Assembly: GCF_008728635.1 (NCBI RefSeq)
Contig: NZ_CP044285.1
Span: forward strand, 558,001-622,000
Reading direction: 5' to 3'
Length of the DNA: 64,000 nt
From: Hymenobacter baengnokdamensis
GTDB taxonomy: Bacteria > Bacteroidota > Bacteroidia > Cytophagales > Hymenobacteraceae
Below, one piece after another: positions 34,834-44,300 of the stretch; the first letter of the stretch is position 1; each line of letters opens with the position of its first letter. Made by a program: the position numbers and the translations under genes. The notes below the pieces were generated by a model. That model had not been told where the DNA came from, searched no databases, and saw only the letters and a program-made list of their open reading frames with translations.

Positions 34834-37833
34834 ATGAATGTTTCTACTGCGCAACCTTTTCAACTTGTTTACTCGCTGTTCGCGCACGAGTATCTGGGCC
34901 ATTTATTTACGGCGCACGTGGTGCAGCTGGGCCCCCGCGGCCAGCTGACGCTGCAGCACCAAACGATTTCGGTTAAAAACGCGCCTGAGTTTGCGGATGG
35001 CCTGGAGCGCGACGACTACGAGCTGATTGCGCTCTGCGACCAGCTGCAGCAAGATGCGGTTATCAAGGAATTCTGGCCCCGTAAAATAACGCCGGCCGAG
35101 TTTTTCCTGAAAATCTACAATGCGGAGAAAGGCGACAAGCCCATGCAGGAAGCCATTGCGCGCTACGTGCAGTCGCGCCTGGGCCGGCTGCTGGCGGGGT
35201 TGCAGGGCAAGCAGGTTTTCATTATGGGACGCGATGGCGAGCCCACCTGGCGCGAGCTGAAGCTGGCGCCTACACCAGCCTCGGTGCTGTTTCACTTTCG
35301 GCGCAATGAGGAAAGCACGCACTACTTTCCTACTATTCAATACCAGAATCAAAAGCTGGACTTTCAGTTTAAGAACGCCGTGCTGGTGTGCCAGCAGCCG
35401 GCCTGGCTACTCGTCGATGACGTGCTCTACTGCTTCCGGCACGATGTAGATGGGCGCAAGCTGCAACCCTTTCTGAATAAGAAGTTTATCATGGTGCCCC
35501 GCGCCGTGGAGAAGAGCTATTTCCAGAAATTCGTGGCCCCGCTCATGGAGTCGTTTGACGTGCACGCGCGCGGCTTCGACATTCGCACTGAGCGCTACCT
35601 GGCCCGGCCGCAGCTTACGTTTTCTGATGTGCCGGCGGGGCCGCCAGCCGGTGCCCCGGTAGTGCCCGTGCGCCCGCCTGGCCCGCCCCGGCGCGGGCGG
35701 GTGCCGCTGCCCAAGCCCGTAGTAGTGCCCGGCCTGGGCACCGACGAAGCCCCGCTCTTTTTCACGCTCACGTTTCGCTACGGCGCTTATGACTTACCGC
35801 TGACGCCGCCGCGCCCCATGAGCGTGCAGCTGGAAGAGGATGCGGATTCCTATATATTCCGCCGCCTACTCCGCTCGGCGAAGGAAGAAAACGAGCGGGC
35901 CGATGTGCTGCGCCAGCGCGGCCTGCCGCTCGATGCCGATGGCCACGCGGCCTTACCCAAAGCCGAAGCTTTCCGCTGGCTGCACGACAACGCGCCCGCG
36001 CTGTCGGAGCTGGGCTACCAGGTGCAGGGCGCGGCCTCGGCCAGCCAGGATTATTTCATTGGCCCGGTACGGGTTGATGTGGGTATTGAGGAGCGCGGCG
36101 ATTGGTTTGATGTGCGCGGCACGGTGTGGTTTGGCGAGTTTGCGGTACCGTTTATTCGCCTGCGGCCCTATATTTTGCAGCGCCGCCGCGAGTACCGCCT
36201 TCCCAATGGCCAGGTGGCCTTCATTCCCGACGAGTGGTTTACCGACTACCTCGAGCTATTTGCTTTTGCCGAGGAAAGCGAGGGCCAGCCGCTGGCTCTG
36301 CGCCGCCATCACCTTTCGCTGATTACTGATTTAGAACAGGATAACCTGGCGACCGTGACGCTGACGCGCCGGCTCGAAAAGCTGCGCGACTTTGCTGCCG
36401 TGGAAGACCGGCCACTGCCGACAGGCTTTCGGGGCACTTTACGGCCTTATCAGCAGGCCGGCTACAACTGGCTGCGCTTTGTGCAAGACTACCACCTCGG
36501 CGGCTGCCTGGCCGACGATATGGGCCTGGGCAAGTCGGTGCAAGCCCTGGTGATGCTGATGGAGCGCAAGGAAAGCGGCGCGGCCAACGGCGCGGCTTCG
36601 CTACTGGTACTACCTACCTCATTGGTACACAACTGGATAAATGAAGCCCGCAAGTTTACGCCCAGCCTGCGGCTGCTGGCCTACACTGGTACGTATCGCA
36701 CCAAAGACGTAGCTCAGTTTGCCGATTACGACGTGGTGCTGACCAGCTACGGCATTGTGCGCCTCGATACCGAGCTGCTAGCCTCGTACCAGTTCGACTA
36801 CGTTATTCTGGACGAGTCGCAGGCCATTAAAAACCCCAGCTCGACCACGGCGCAGGCCGTGCGGCAGCTGCGGGCGCGGCATCGGCTTATTCTTACCGGC
36901 ACGCCGGTTGAGAACAGCACCATGGACTTGTGGTCGCAGATGTCGTTTATCAACCCTGGCTTGCTGGGCACCCAGGCATTTTTCCGCAAGGAATTTGTGA
37001 AGCCCATTGAAAAGCATCAGGACGAGAGCCGCACCCGCAAGCTGCACGCGCTCATCAAGCCCTTCGTATTGCGCCGGCACAAAGCGCAGGTAGCCAGCGA
37101 GCTGCCTGCCAAAACCGAACACCTCAGCTATTGCCCGCTCACCGACGAGCAGCAGCAGTTTTACGAAGAAACCAAGAGCTTTTACCGCAATAAAATTCTG
37201 GAAACGCTCGATGGCCACGCCCCAACCCCGGTCGGCGGTACCCAGCTGATGCTTTTGCAGGGCCTCACGCGCCTGCGCCAGATTGCCAACCACCCGCGCC
37301 TGGCCGATGAGAAGTACACCGGCGAGTCGGGCAAGATGCGGGAGATTCTGCGCATGATTCGCAGCGTGGTAGCCGAAGGACACAAAGTATTAGTATTCAG
37401 CCAGTTTGTGCAACACCTGAGTTTGGTGCGCGCCGGCCTCGACGAGCGGCAGCTGGCCTACGCCTACCTCGACGGCCACACCCGCGACCGCCAGGGTGAA
37501 GTAGCGCGCTTTCAGGAAGACCCCGACCTGCAAATCTTCCTTATCAGCCTCAAAGCCGGTGGCGTGGGCCTCAACCTCACGGCGGCCGACTACGTCTTCA
37601 TCCTCGACCCGTGGTGGAACCCAGCCGTAGAGGCCCAGGCCATCGACCGCGCCCACCGCATTGGCCAGCAACGGCCGGTATTCGTGTACAAATTCATCAG
37701 CCAGAACACGGTAGAGGAGAAAATATTGGCTCTACAGAAGCGCAAGCTCAAGCTGGTCAGCGACTTGATAACGACCGACGAAGCCGTGATAAAGTCGCTG
37801 ACGCGGGAGGATATTGAGGAGCTGCTGGGGTAA
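34834..37833 (+). CDS. SNF2-family DEAD/DEAH-box helicase
   Basis: 999 residues. The N-terminal 500 residues are not recognised in detail and contain a Pro/Arg-rich linker at about 270-305. The SNF2 motor occupies the C-terminal half: Walker A in DDMGLGKS (561-568), DESQ as motif II (660-663), LILTGTPVENS as motif III, and motif VI as AHRIGQ (940-945), followed by VEEKILALQKRK. Such proteins translocate on double-stranded DNA; bacterial members include RapA-like and general DNA-remodelling proteins. It precedes the envelope-machine operon by 120 bases on the same strand. Zorya systems also carry a SNF2 protein, but here a shared role is not shown. GTAACTTGCA at 34808-34817 may be its -7 element. 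Confidence 0.92.
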   Translation: MNVSTAQPFQLVYSLFAHEYLGHLFTAHVVQLGPRGQLTLQHQTISVKNAPEFADGLERDDYELIALCDQLQQDAVIKEFWPRKITPAEFFLKIYNAEKGDKPMQEAIARYVQSRLGRLLAGLQGKQVFIMGRDGEPTWRELKLAPTPASVLFHFRRNEESTHYFPTIQYQNQKLDFQFKNAVLVCQQPAWLLVDDVLYCFRHDVDGRKLQPFLNKKFIMVPRAVEKSYFQKFVAPLMESFDVHARGFDIRTERYLARPQLTFSDVPAGPPAGAPVVPVRPPGPPRRGRVPLPKPVVVPGLGTDEAPLFFTLTFRYGAYDLPLTPPRPMSVQLEEDADSYIFRRLLRSAKEENERADVLRQRGLPLDADGHAALPKAEAFRWLHDNAPALSELGYQVQGAASASQDYFIGPVRVDVGIEERGDWFDVRGTVWFGEFAVPFIRLRPYILQRRREYRLPNGQVAFIPDEWFTDYLELFAFAEESEGQPLALRRHHLSLITDLEQDNLATVTLTRRLEKLRDFAAVEDRPLPTGFRGTLRPYQQAGYNWLRFVQDYHLGGCLADDMGLGKSVQALVMLMERKESGAANGAASLLVLPTSLVHNWINEARKFTPSLRLLAYTGTYRTKDVAQFADYDVVLTSYGIVRLDTELLASYQFDYVILDESQAIKNPSSTTAQAVRQLRARHRLILTGTPVENSTMDLWSQMSFINPGLLGTQAFFRKEFVKPIEKHQDESRTRKLHALIKPFVLRRHKAQVASELPAKTEHLSYCPLTDEQQQFYEETKSFYRNKILETLDGHAPTPVGGTQLMLLQGLTRLRQIANHPRLADEKYTGESGKMREILRMIRSVVAEGHKVLVFSQFVQHLSLVRAGLDERQLAYAYLDGHTRDRQGEVARFQEDPDLQIFLISLKAGGVGLNLTAADYVFILDPWWNPAVEAQAIDRAHRIGQQRPVFVYKFISQNTVEEKILALQKRKLKLVSDLITTDEAVIKSLTREDIEELLG

Positions 37834-37907
37834 GGCCGGTAAAACTGGCCTCTTTAGACCACAAGGGGCCAGGCAAGTATATCCTCATTCCGCTAAAAGC
37901 CGTTACT

Positions 37908-37918
37908 TGCGTCTGTAA
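37908..37918 (+). promoter_or_regulatory. Candidate promoter of the tubulin/actin/stator operon
   Basis: CGTTACTTGCG resembles the TAACTTGC-type -7 sequence seen before other genes here (4522, 34808) and is one base off the TAnnTTTG consensus. It lies 35 bases before the first ATG. It is the best candidate in the 120-base gap after the helicase gene. Confidence 0.3.
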
Positions 37919-37953
37919 CGGCGACAGTAGTTGCCGGCCTTTCCTTCTGGCGT

Positions 37954-39270
37954 ATGCGCAACCACCTTTCGGCGGCTTTTCTGACTTTTACTCTTGGTAG
38001 CGCCCTGCTTAGCAGCTGCGGGGAAGTCAAGGACGACTCTCCCCAATCTACTACCGCTCCAACAACGGCCACGGTAAAGCCCAGAGTGGCAGCTGATACC
38101 AAGGCATTGCCCTTGCAGGCCAACGTTTTTTTGGAGCTTTCGGGCGGTATGCGGGGCTTTATGCCAGCCAATAACGCAGCTACACCACCCACTGCTTTTC
38201 AGCAGCGCATCAGCTTACTGGCTTTGCGAACGAATAGTAGCCCGGCGATGGAGCATGCAAATTTCTGGCTTTCACTAAACAAGCAACCAGCGTCGCGCAC
38301 TTATGAGCAGTTTCAGCAGGTAGTGCAGGGCGATACCCGGCAGGCAGCCCTTGGAACGGAACTGCCTACAATGCTCGAAGGTATCCTGGCGCTTCCCCAT
38401 GCTACGGAGCATGTTAGCGTCGTCATTTCCGATTTTATATACGGTCCGCAAGACCCACGTGCTACGGCACTAATAGACGTAAAAATCGCTAGTGCCCTGA
38501 CGTCGGTTACCAAAAAGCAATTGGCCGTAGCCGTACTCGGCGAAACCTCCCGGTTTTATGGCAACTTCTTCCCGGCCGTGAAGACGCCGCGCAAGCAAGT
38601 AGTGCTAAAGGGCGAGAGTATGCCATACTACATCTGGGTAATCGGGCCGCCTACTGCCGTGGCTCGCTACCTCAACGAGGTGTTGCCCGCGCCTTCGGCC
38701 GCTACCCAGCAGGCTTATTTTGGCCTAACCTTCCCTGCTGTGCCTTACGCGGCGGTGCTTACGCAGGTGCCGGCTACCAGCCCACTCGCGCCGGGCGGTG
38801 GCGGTTCCATTTCATACAGCGGGGCCGGGGTAAGTACGAATCTGGACGTTTCCTCCGTTAAGCAGGGCGTAGACTTTACCGTGGCCCTCGACCTGCGCCA
38901 ATTGCCGGCCGCCTGGCGCGAGCCGGCTTTTCTGGCGCACAACTTGCAGGCCCAGGTGCCCGATGGCAGTGTAACGCTGCTGCCCAACTCCATTAAAACA
39001 ACCGCCGGTGTGCCCCAGCTGCAAGCTTATACTCACACGTTGCGCCTGCATCTCAGCGACTTCCCTAAGGCGGGTGGTCAGCTCCGGCTATCGCTGCCCG
39101 CGCCGGGTATCCCGGCCTGGGTAGCCCAGCGTAGCACCGAAAACGATAACCAGCCCGGTCCGGTGCCGCACACCTACCGCCTCACTGAGATTATGAACGG
39201 CGTGCGCGAAGCTTTTCCACAGACTTCACCACCCGTTTTCACCGCCTCTTTCACCCTTGCTCAGCAATAA
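37954..39270 (+). CDS. vWA-like lipoprotein with degenerate MIDAS (system gene 1)
   Basis: 438 residues. Lipobox SSC with Cys22 ends the signal peptide. At residue 59 a strand followed by FLELSGGMRGF aligns with the vWA/MIDAS motif DxSxS, but Asp is Glu61 and the second Ser is Gly65; Ser63 is kept. A later VSVVISDFIYGPQD (Ser159-Asp160) fits the strand carrying the last MIDAS Asp. The C-terminal half is beta-rich (about 250-430) with two possible Ig-like repeats. It would be anchored in the periplasm or outer membrane. As first gene of the operon and a partner of the OmpA-type protein, it may be the outer part of the machine. The vWA call rests on short motifs. Confidence 0.65.
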   Translation: MRNHLSAAFLTFTLGSALLSSCGEVKDDSPQSTTAPTTATVKPRVAADTKALPLQANVFLELSGGMRGFMPANNAATPPTAFQQRISLLALRTNSSPAMEHANFWLSLNKQPASRTYEQFQQVVQGDTRQAALGTELPTMLEGILALPHATEHVSVVISDFIYGPQDPRATALIDVKIASALTSVTKKQLAVAVLGETSRFYGNFFPAVKTPRKQVVLKGESMPYYIWVIGPPTAVARYLNEVLPAPSAATQQAYFGLTFPAVPYAAVLTQVPATSPLAPGGGGSISYSGAGVSTNLDVSSVKQGVDFTVALDLRQLPAAWREPAFLAHNLQAQVPDGSVTLLPNSIKTTAGVPQLQAYTHTLRLHLSDFPKAGGQLRLSLPAPGIPAWVAQRSTENDNQPGPVPHTYRLTEIMNGVREAFPQTSPPVFTASFTLAQQ

Positions 39271-39281
39271 CTTTCCTTTCC

Positions 39282-39692
39282 ATGCAGCAATTCTTTAACA
39301 GCCTCTATACCAACGGAATCGAACTGTTTTACGACCGTAAATCGCCGATGTACGGGCTTTATAAGGCCGAGATTTTTAACACTGCTGGCTTTTATACCCT
39401 GCTAACTGCGCTGGCGCTGGTAGTGGTTTTTTACTATATATTCAATCATGCCGTGCCAGCCCTCACTCATCAGGGTTGGTATCGGCCTACGCATTGGCTG
39501 CTGGTGCTGCTGCTGGTGGCCGGCCTGGGGGCGCTGCTGGCCTACCGCGTAAGCATAGGCGCAGAAGCAGTACGCGACCCCTACATGCGCTATTTCATCA
39601 TTACCAACACATTGGTAGCGCCGTTATGGTTTGTTCTCTTCTCGTTGATTTTGAAGTGGGGGTCCAATCACGCCCGCCGCACGCCGTTTTAG
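39282..39692 (+). CDS. Small 3-TM membrane protein (system gene 2)
   Basis: 136 residues. Three hydrophobic helices are visible: FYTLLTALALVVVFYYIF (about 37-54), HWLLVLLLVAGLGALLAY (about 71-88) and TLVAPLWFVLFSLIL (about 109-124). The N-terminal 30 residues are aromatic and polar (FFNSLYTNGIELFYDRKSPM). No known family. It starts 11 bases after the lipoprotein stop, so the two are probably translated together. The 132-base gap to the next gene is AT-richer and may contain an internal promoter. Confidence 0.65.
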   Translation: MQQFFNSLYTNGIELFYDRKSPMYGLYKAEIFNTAGFYTLLTALALVVVFYYIFNHAVPALTHQGWYRPTHWLLVLLLVAGLGALLAYRVSIGAEAVRDPYMRYFIITNTLVAPLWFVLFSLILKWGSNHARRTPF

Positions 39693-39824
39693 CTGATGTG
39701 CGGGATGTATTAAGTGTGGGAGATGTGCAAATGGCACACGCTTTTTAAGTAAGCTTATCACATTCCATACGTTTTTACATGCTGCACATTCATCTCATCT
39801 ATCACATTACCATATTAGAAAGCT

Positions 39825-41309
39825 TTGGCTCGTCTTTTCATTTTTGCCGTGGGCGGCACCGGCGCGCGGGTGCTGCGCTCCCTCACTATGCTGCTGGCTG
39901 CGGGTATGCGCCTGCCCGATTGCGACCAGGTAGTACCCGTGCTGGTAGACCCCGATACCCAGAACGGCGACGTAACCCGCACCGTCGACCTGCTTAAGCG
40001 CTATGCCCGCATCCACAACGCGCTACACCAGGATGGGCAGCATGTCAAAGGCGAAGGCTTTTTTGGGCAGCCGCTCACCACCCTGGCTCAGCTTAACACC
40101 TCGGGCGTGGAAGGCCTGCGCGACTCGTTTGTGTACGACTTTGGCGGTATCAATCAGTCGTTTAAGGACTTCATGCACTACAACGAGACTTCGGTTGAGA
40201 CGCGGGGCTTGCTGGACCTGCTCTTCACCCCCGACAGCCTCAATGCCAGCCTCGACCTTGGCTTCCGGGGCTCGCCCAACGTGGGCAGCGTGGTACTGAA
40301 CTCCCTGGTGCAGGCCAAAGAAATGCGCTACCTGGCCCAGAGCCTGAACTCCGACGACCGGGTATTTTTTATCAGCAGCATTTTTGGCGGCACCGGCGCG
40401 GCAGGCTTTCCGCTGCTGGTCAAGAACCTGCGCGACCCTGGGGTAGACCTGCCGCAGCCTTCGGTGCGGGCCGCCGTGCCGGCCGGGGCACTGGTGCTGC
40501 TACCTTACTTCAAGCTCCAGCAGCCTTCAGCCGAAGAGAAGAAGAACGGTCAGGATTTTATCGACTCCAATACCTTCATTACCAAAACCAAGACGGCGCT
40601 GAGCTACTACGCCGAGCACCTCGAAGGCCTGGAGGCCATGTACTACCTCGGCGACCAGGCCGGCCAGCCGCTGCCCAACAACCCCGGCCGCGCCGAGCAG
40701 CGCAACCAAGCACACTTGATTGAGCTGCTAGGAGCACTTTCCATTCCGCACTTTTTGGGGCAGCCCGCCAGTCAGCTCGACCGCGGCAGTCCGGCTTACC
40801 ACGAATTTGGCTTGAAGAGCGACGAGCCAACGGTTGACTTCGGGCAGCTGCCACCCGCGCTACGCCGCGAAGTAGCCCGGCCCATGATTCAGTTTCACTA
40901 TTTCGCCCGGTACTTCCGGCAGCATTTACTCGAAGAGAAAAACGCGCCGCTTTATAAAGGCGGTAAGCTGGGCCAGCATTTGCCCGCCAGCACCGGCCCG
41001 CTGGCCGACCTCACCGATTTCTTTACGGAGTACGAAAGCTGGCTACGCGAGCTGGGCGTGAGCGAGCGCCGCTTCGGCGCCCTGCACCCCGACGAAACCG
41101 ACTTTAATAAGATGGTAGCGGATAAAACCATTGCGACCAGCTTCTTCAATAAAGGGCTGACCGATGATGTAATCCGCGCTGAGCTGAACGACGCCGTGGG
41201 GAAAACCAACCTTGACAACCCCGATGCGCCCCGTGCGCTGCGCTGGCTGGTGGAAGCCTTCAACAAGGCTACCGAAAAGGTTGTCGACACCAAGCTGCAA
41301 TACTCGTAA
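39825..41309 (+). CDS. Tubulin/FtsZ-superfamily protein (system gene 3)
   Basis: 494 residues from TTG at 39825. The N-terminus reads RLFIFAVGGTGARVLRSL, a nucleotide-binding loop of the type seen in tubulin-like proteins. At about residues 187-193, SIFGGTGAAGF matches the tubulin signature GGTGSG, the phosphate-binding T4 loop. The C-terminal 250 residues have no motif I recognise. It is longer than FtsZ and fits the divergent Tubulin-like (Tubulin_2) group rather than FtsZ or TubZ. GTP binding and assembly into filaments are likely but unproven. In this locus it is paired with an actin-fold ATPase and a stator-like membrane pair. Confidence 0.75.
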   Translation: MARLFIFAVGGTGARVLRSLTMLLAAGMRLPDCDQVVPVLVDPDTQNGDVTRTVDLLKRYARIHNALHQDGQHVKGEGFFGQPLTTLAQLNTSGVEGLRDSFVYDFGGINQSFKDFMHYNETSVETRGLLDLLFTPDSLNASLDLGFRGSPNVGSVVLNSLVQAKEMRYLAQSLNSDDRVFFISSIFGGTGAAGFPLLVKNLRDPGVDLPQPSVRAAVPAGALVLLPYFKLQQPSAEEKKNGQDFIDSNTFITKTKTALSYYAEHLEGLEAMYYLGDQAGQPLPNNPGRAEQRNQAHLIELLGALSIPHFLGQPASQLDRGSPAYHEFGLKSDEPTVDFGQLPPALRREVARPMIQFHYFARYFRQHLLEEKNAPLYKGGKLGQHLPASTGPLADLTDFFTEYESWLRELGVSERRFGALHPDETDFNKMVADKTIATSFFNKGLTDDVIRAELNDAVGKTNLDNPDAPRALRWLVEAFNKATEKVVDTKLQYS

Positions 41310-41394
41310 GGGCCATGCGCCGGGCAATTTAGCTTACTAAAAATCAGAAGAAAGCTGCCGGCTAAGTACCGCCAGCTACTCGCTTATAAACCTT

Positions 41395-44300
41395 ATGGCC
41401 AAGATACTTCGCCTGCACCGCACGGGTTCCAGCACTCACGAAGGCTGGGGCCGCACCGGCAAAATCGGCAAAAATGAGATTGATGGTCCCAGCGGCATTC
41501 TCGACCCCGAGGGCGGCCGGGCCGAGCGCGTGGCAGTGGCTATTCCGTCGCCGTTTGCCCGTCTGCACCTGGTAGAAACGGCGCTGGCCTACGTGGGCAG
41601 CGCTACCGGCCCCACCGACACGGTGCATCACCGGCTGGTGGGCCAGTTCTGGGATTTGTGGGAGCTGGTATTCAACTACTTTCAGCGGCGGCAGTCGGGC
41701 CAGCGCCTGAGCGTGCGCACCTGGAATAAGGCCGCCGAGCTGGCTCGTCTGGAAGCCAATCCACAAACCAAGCCGCTTGCGCAGGCACTGGCGCTTTATC
41801 TGAACGACAAGCGCTTTGCCCCCATCACCGACCTCAACCTGCTGTATTTTCCCGGTGCTACCCCCCAGGAAGCGCCGCAACTGCTGGGCGGCACCTCGCC
41901 ACTCACGCTGTTCTTCCCAGCGCCGGCCGTGCGAACGCTGCCGGTGCAGCGGCCCGAGGGCGGCGGCCACTATTTCGATGGCCGCTACGTGGCCCTGAAC
42001 CAGCGCGAGCAGGCATTTCAGGACTTCATCTACCAGCAATTTGTGGCCGACCCGGCGCTGGCCCGGCTGGCCCCGGCGGTGCGCAATGCGCTCGATGCCA
42101 ATATTTTGAATAAGTGGGGCCTGGATGGCAACGCCCAGCTGGCCGACTACCCGCTGCTCACCGACCAGGTTGGCAACCCGGTGGCGGTGGCCGGCGTGCC
42201 CGTGCGCGTGCGTCCCGATGAGGGCGTGATTCGCAATTCCGACTTCACCATCCGGCCCGACCGCGTGCCGGTGCCCGGCTGGCCGCTGCCCAACCCGTTG
42301 CCGCTCGTGCTGCGCCCCGGCCTGCAGGTGCCCGGCAAGTTTTATTACAACAACTCGCTGCTGGGCGACAGCGGCACCAAAGTGCCCGCCGCCGACGCCC
42401 GCGCCCTGGCCGACCGTACCCTGCCCGGCCCCGAATTGGCCTACCCTTACCTGACGCTCAACGACCTGCTGGAAGAAACGCTGCTCACCGTGCCGTATGA
42501 GGTCGATAGCAGCCGCTTCGTGACCGGCCAGCTCAAAACCGCACCCGGCTACAAACCCACGTGCTGGCCGCTGCTGCCGGTGAAGCCGCTGTATTTCGAC
42601 TACTTCACGGCGGCTGAGCTGGCCACCCAGCTCACGCTGGAGCTGGACCCGGCCTGCGTGCGGGTGCGCCTGCGCATTCCGGTGGCGGGCGGCTTCACCG
42701 TCGACTACGAGCGCGCCTACTATCCCAATCCGCGCACCGAGGGCCTGGGCCGCCTGCTGGTAACCAACATCGGGCTATCGGTTTTCCCCTTCGTAAAAAT
42801 CGCGGACGCGCCCCAGCTCAACGACTTTTATAAAGTAATGCTGGTCGATGCCAATAACATCGACCCCAGCCTGGTGCACAAGCCGGTAGAACTGCAATTT
42901 GGGGTGCAGGGCCGGCTGCTGTCGGCCAGCGGCACCGAGCAGAGCGCCACGGCCTACCGCCGCACGCCCAAAACCAGCACCGACGAAGGAAGCACCTACT
43001 ACGAAGTAAAGGGCACCCCCTTCGACTACGTGGTGGTGAGCAGCCCCGCGCCGGCCGCCGGGCAGGCGCTCGTGGTACCCAGGTGGCGCGAGGTGCGCCA
43101 GGGCACCAAGGAGTTCCGCTTTGCCATCGACTTTGGCACTACCAATACGCACGTGGCCTACCACGATGGCCCCAGCCAGCCGCCGCAGCCGTTCAATTTT
43201 GGTCCGGAAGATTCGGCCGTAGCCTTGTTGAAAAAGTCTTCGGAGGAAACCGATTATCAGGCGTACGAGCAGCTGTACCGGGGCATTGAGGAAGACCCGG
43301 CGCACGGCATTCAGCTGCGGCGCTGGCAGCGCTACCAGCAGCGCGAATTTGTGCCCTCGTTCGTGGGGGCGGGCGGGTCGCCCTACCAGTTTCCCATTCG
43401 CACGGCCACCAGCGAAGCGCCGGGCTTCTCTATCGAAACGCCGCGCCTGCTGGCCAACGTCAACGTGGGCTTCGGCATTAATACGGAAGAGGAAACCAAC
43501 GACTCGTACCATACCAACCTGAAGTGGGGCGATACCAGTGAGGCCGCCCGCCACCGGGTGCGGATGTTTTTCCGGGAGATGCTGCTCTTGTTCAAGTACA
43601 AAGCGGCAGCGCACGGCGGAAATGTTTCGGCTACGCAGGTGGTGTGGTTCGCACCGCTCAGCTTCTCGGCCTTCAGCCGCGACCTGTACCAGCGCGAGTG
43701 GGATACGCTGTTTAAGGAGATTTTTCACACCAGCCGCGGCACCACATACTTGCCCGAGTCGTCGGCTCCCTATTTTTTCCTGACCCGGCGCGGGCTCGTC
43801 ACGCCCGGCCCCGGCGAGAATGCGGCGTTTATCGACATCGGCGGCGGCACCTCCGACGTGCTGTTTTATTCAGACCAGACGGCCAACCCCACGGGCCCGC
43901 GCAAGCACCATCCGGCCTTCAGTACGTCGTTTCGCTTTGCGGGCAATGAGCTATGGGGCGACGGTGCGGCCGACGTGCGCGGCACCAAAGACAACGGCCT
44001 CGTGCGCTTCGGCCTCGATAGCATCAAGGCTCACCCGCTGCCCCAGACCAAAGCCGCCGAGCTGGCCGTGAAGTGCCTGGCCGTGGTTGAAGCCAATCCG
44101 GCCTTCGGCTCGGAGGAGGTTGCTAGTCTGCTCTTTAACTACGAGCGCGAGTTCCAGTTTGGCGAGCGGCTACTGCTGGCTCAGCACCTGCGGGTGCTGT
44201 TTTACCTGCACTTCGGAGCCATCGTGTACCATCTGGGGCAGGTAACGGCCCTGCGGGGGCTGGCCGCGCCGCGCTACCTGTGCTTTACGGGGCGCGGCAG

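Noticed and set aside
42775..43728. 317-codon minus-strand frame inside the actin-like gene
   Set aside because: Low-complexity Arg/His/Gly product typical of antisense shadow frames in GC-rich DNA.
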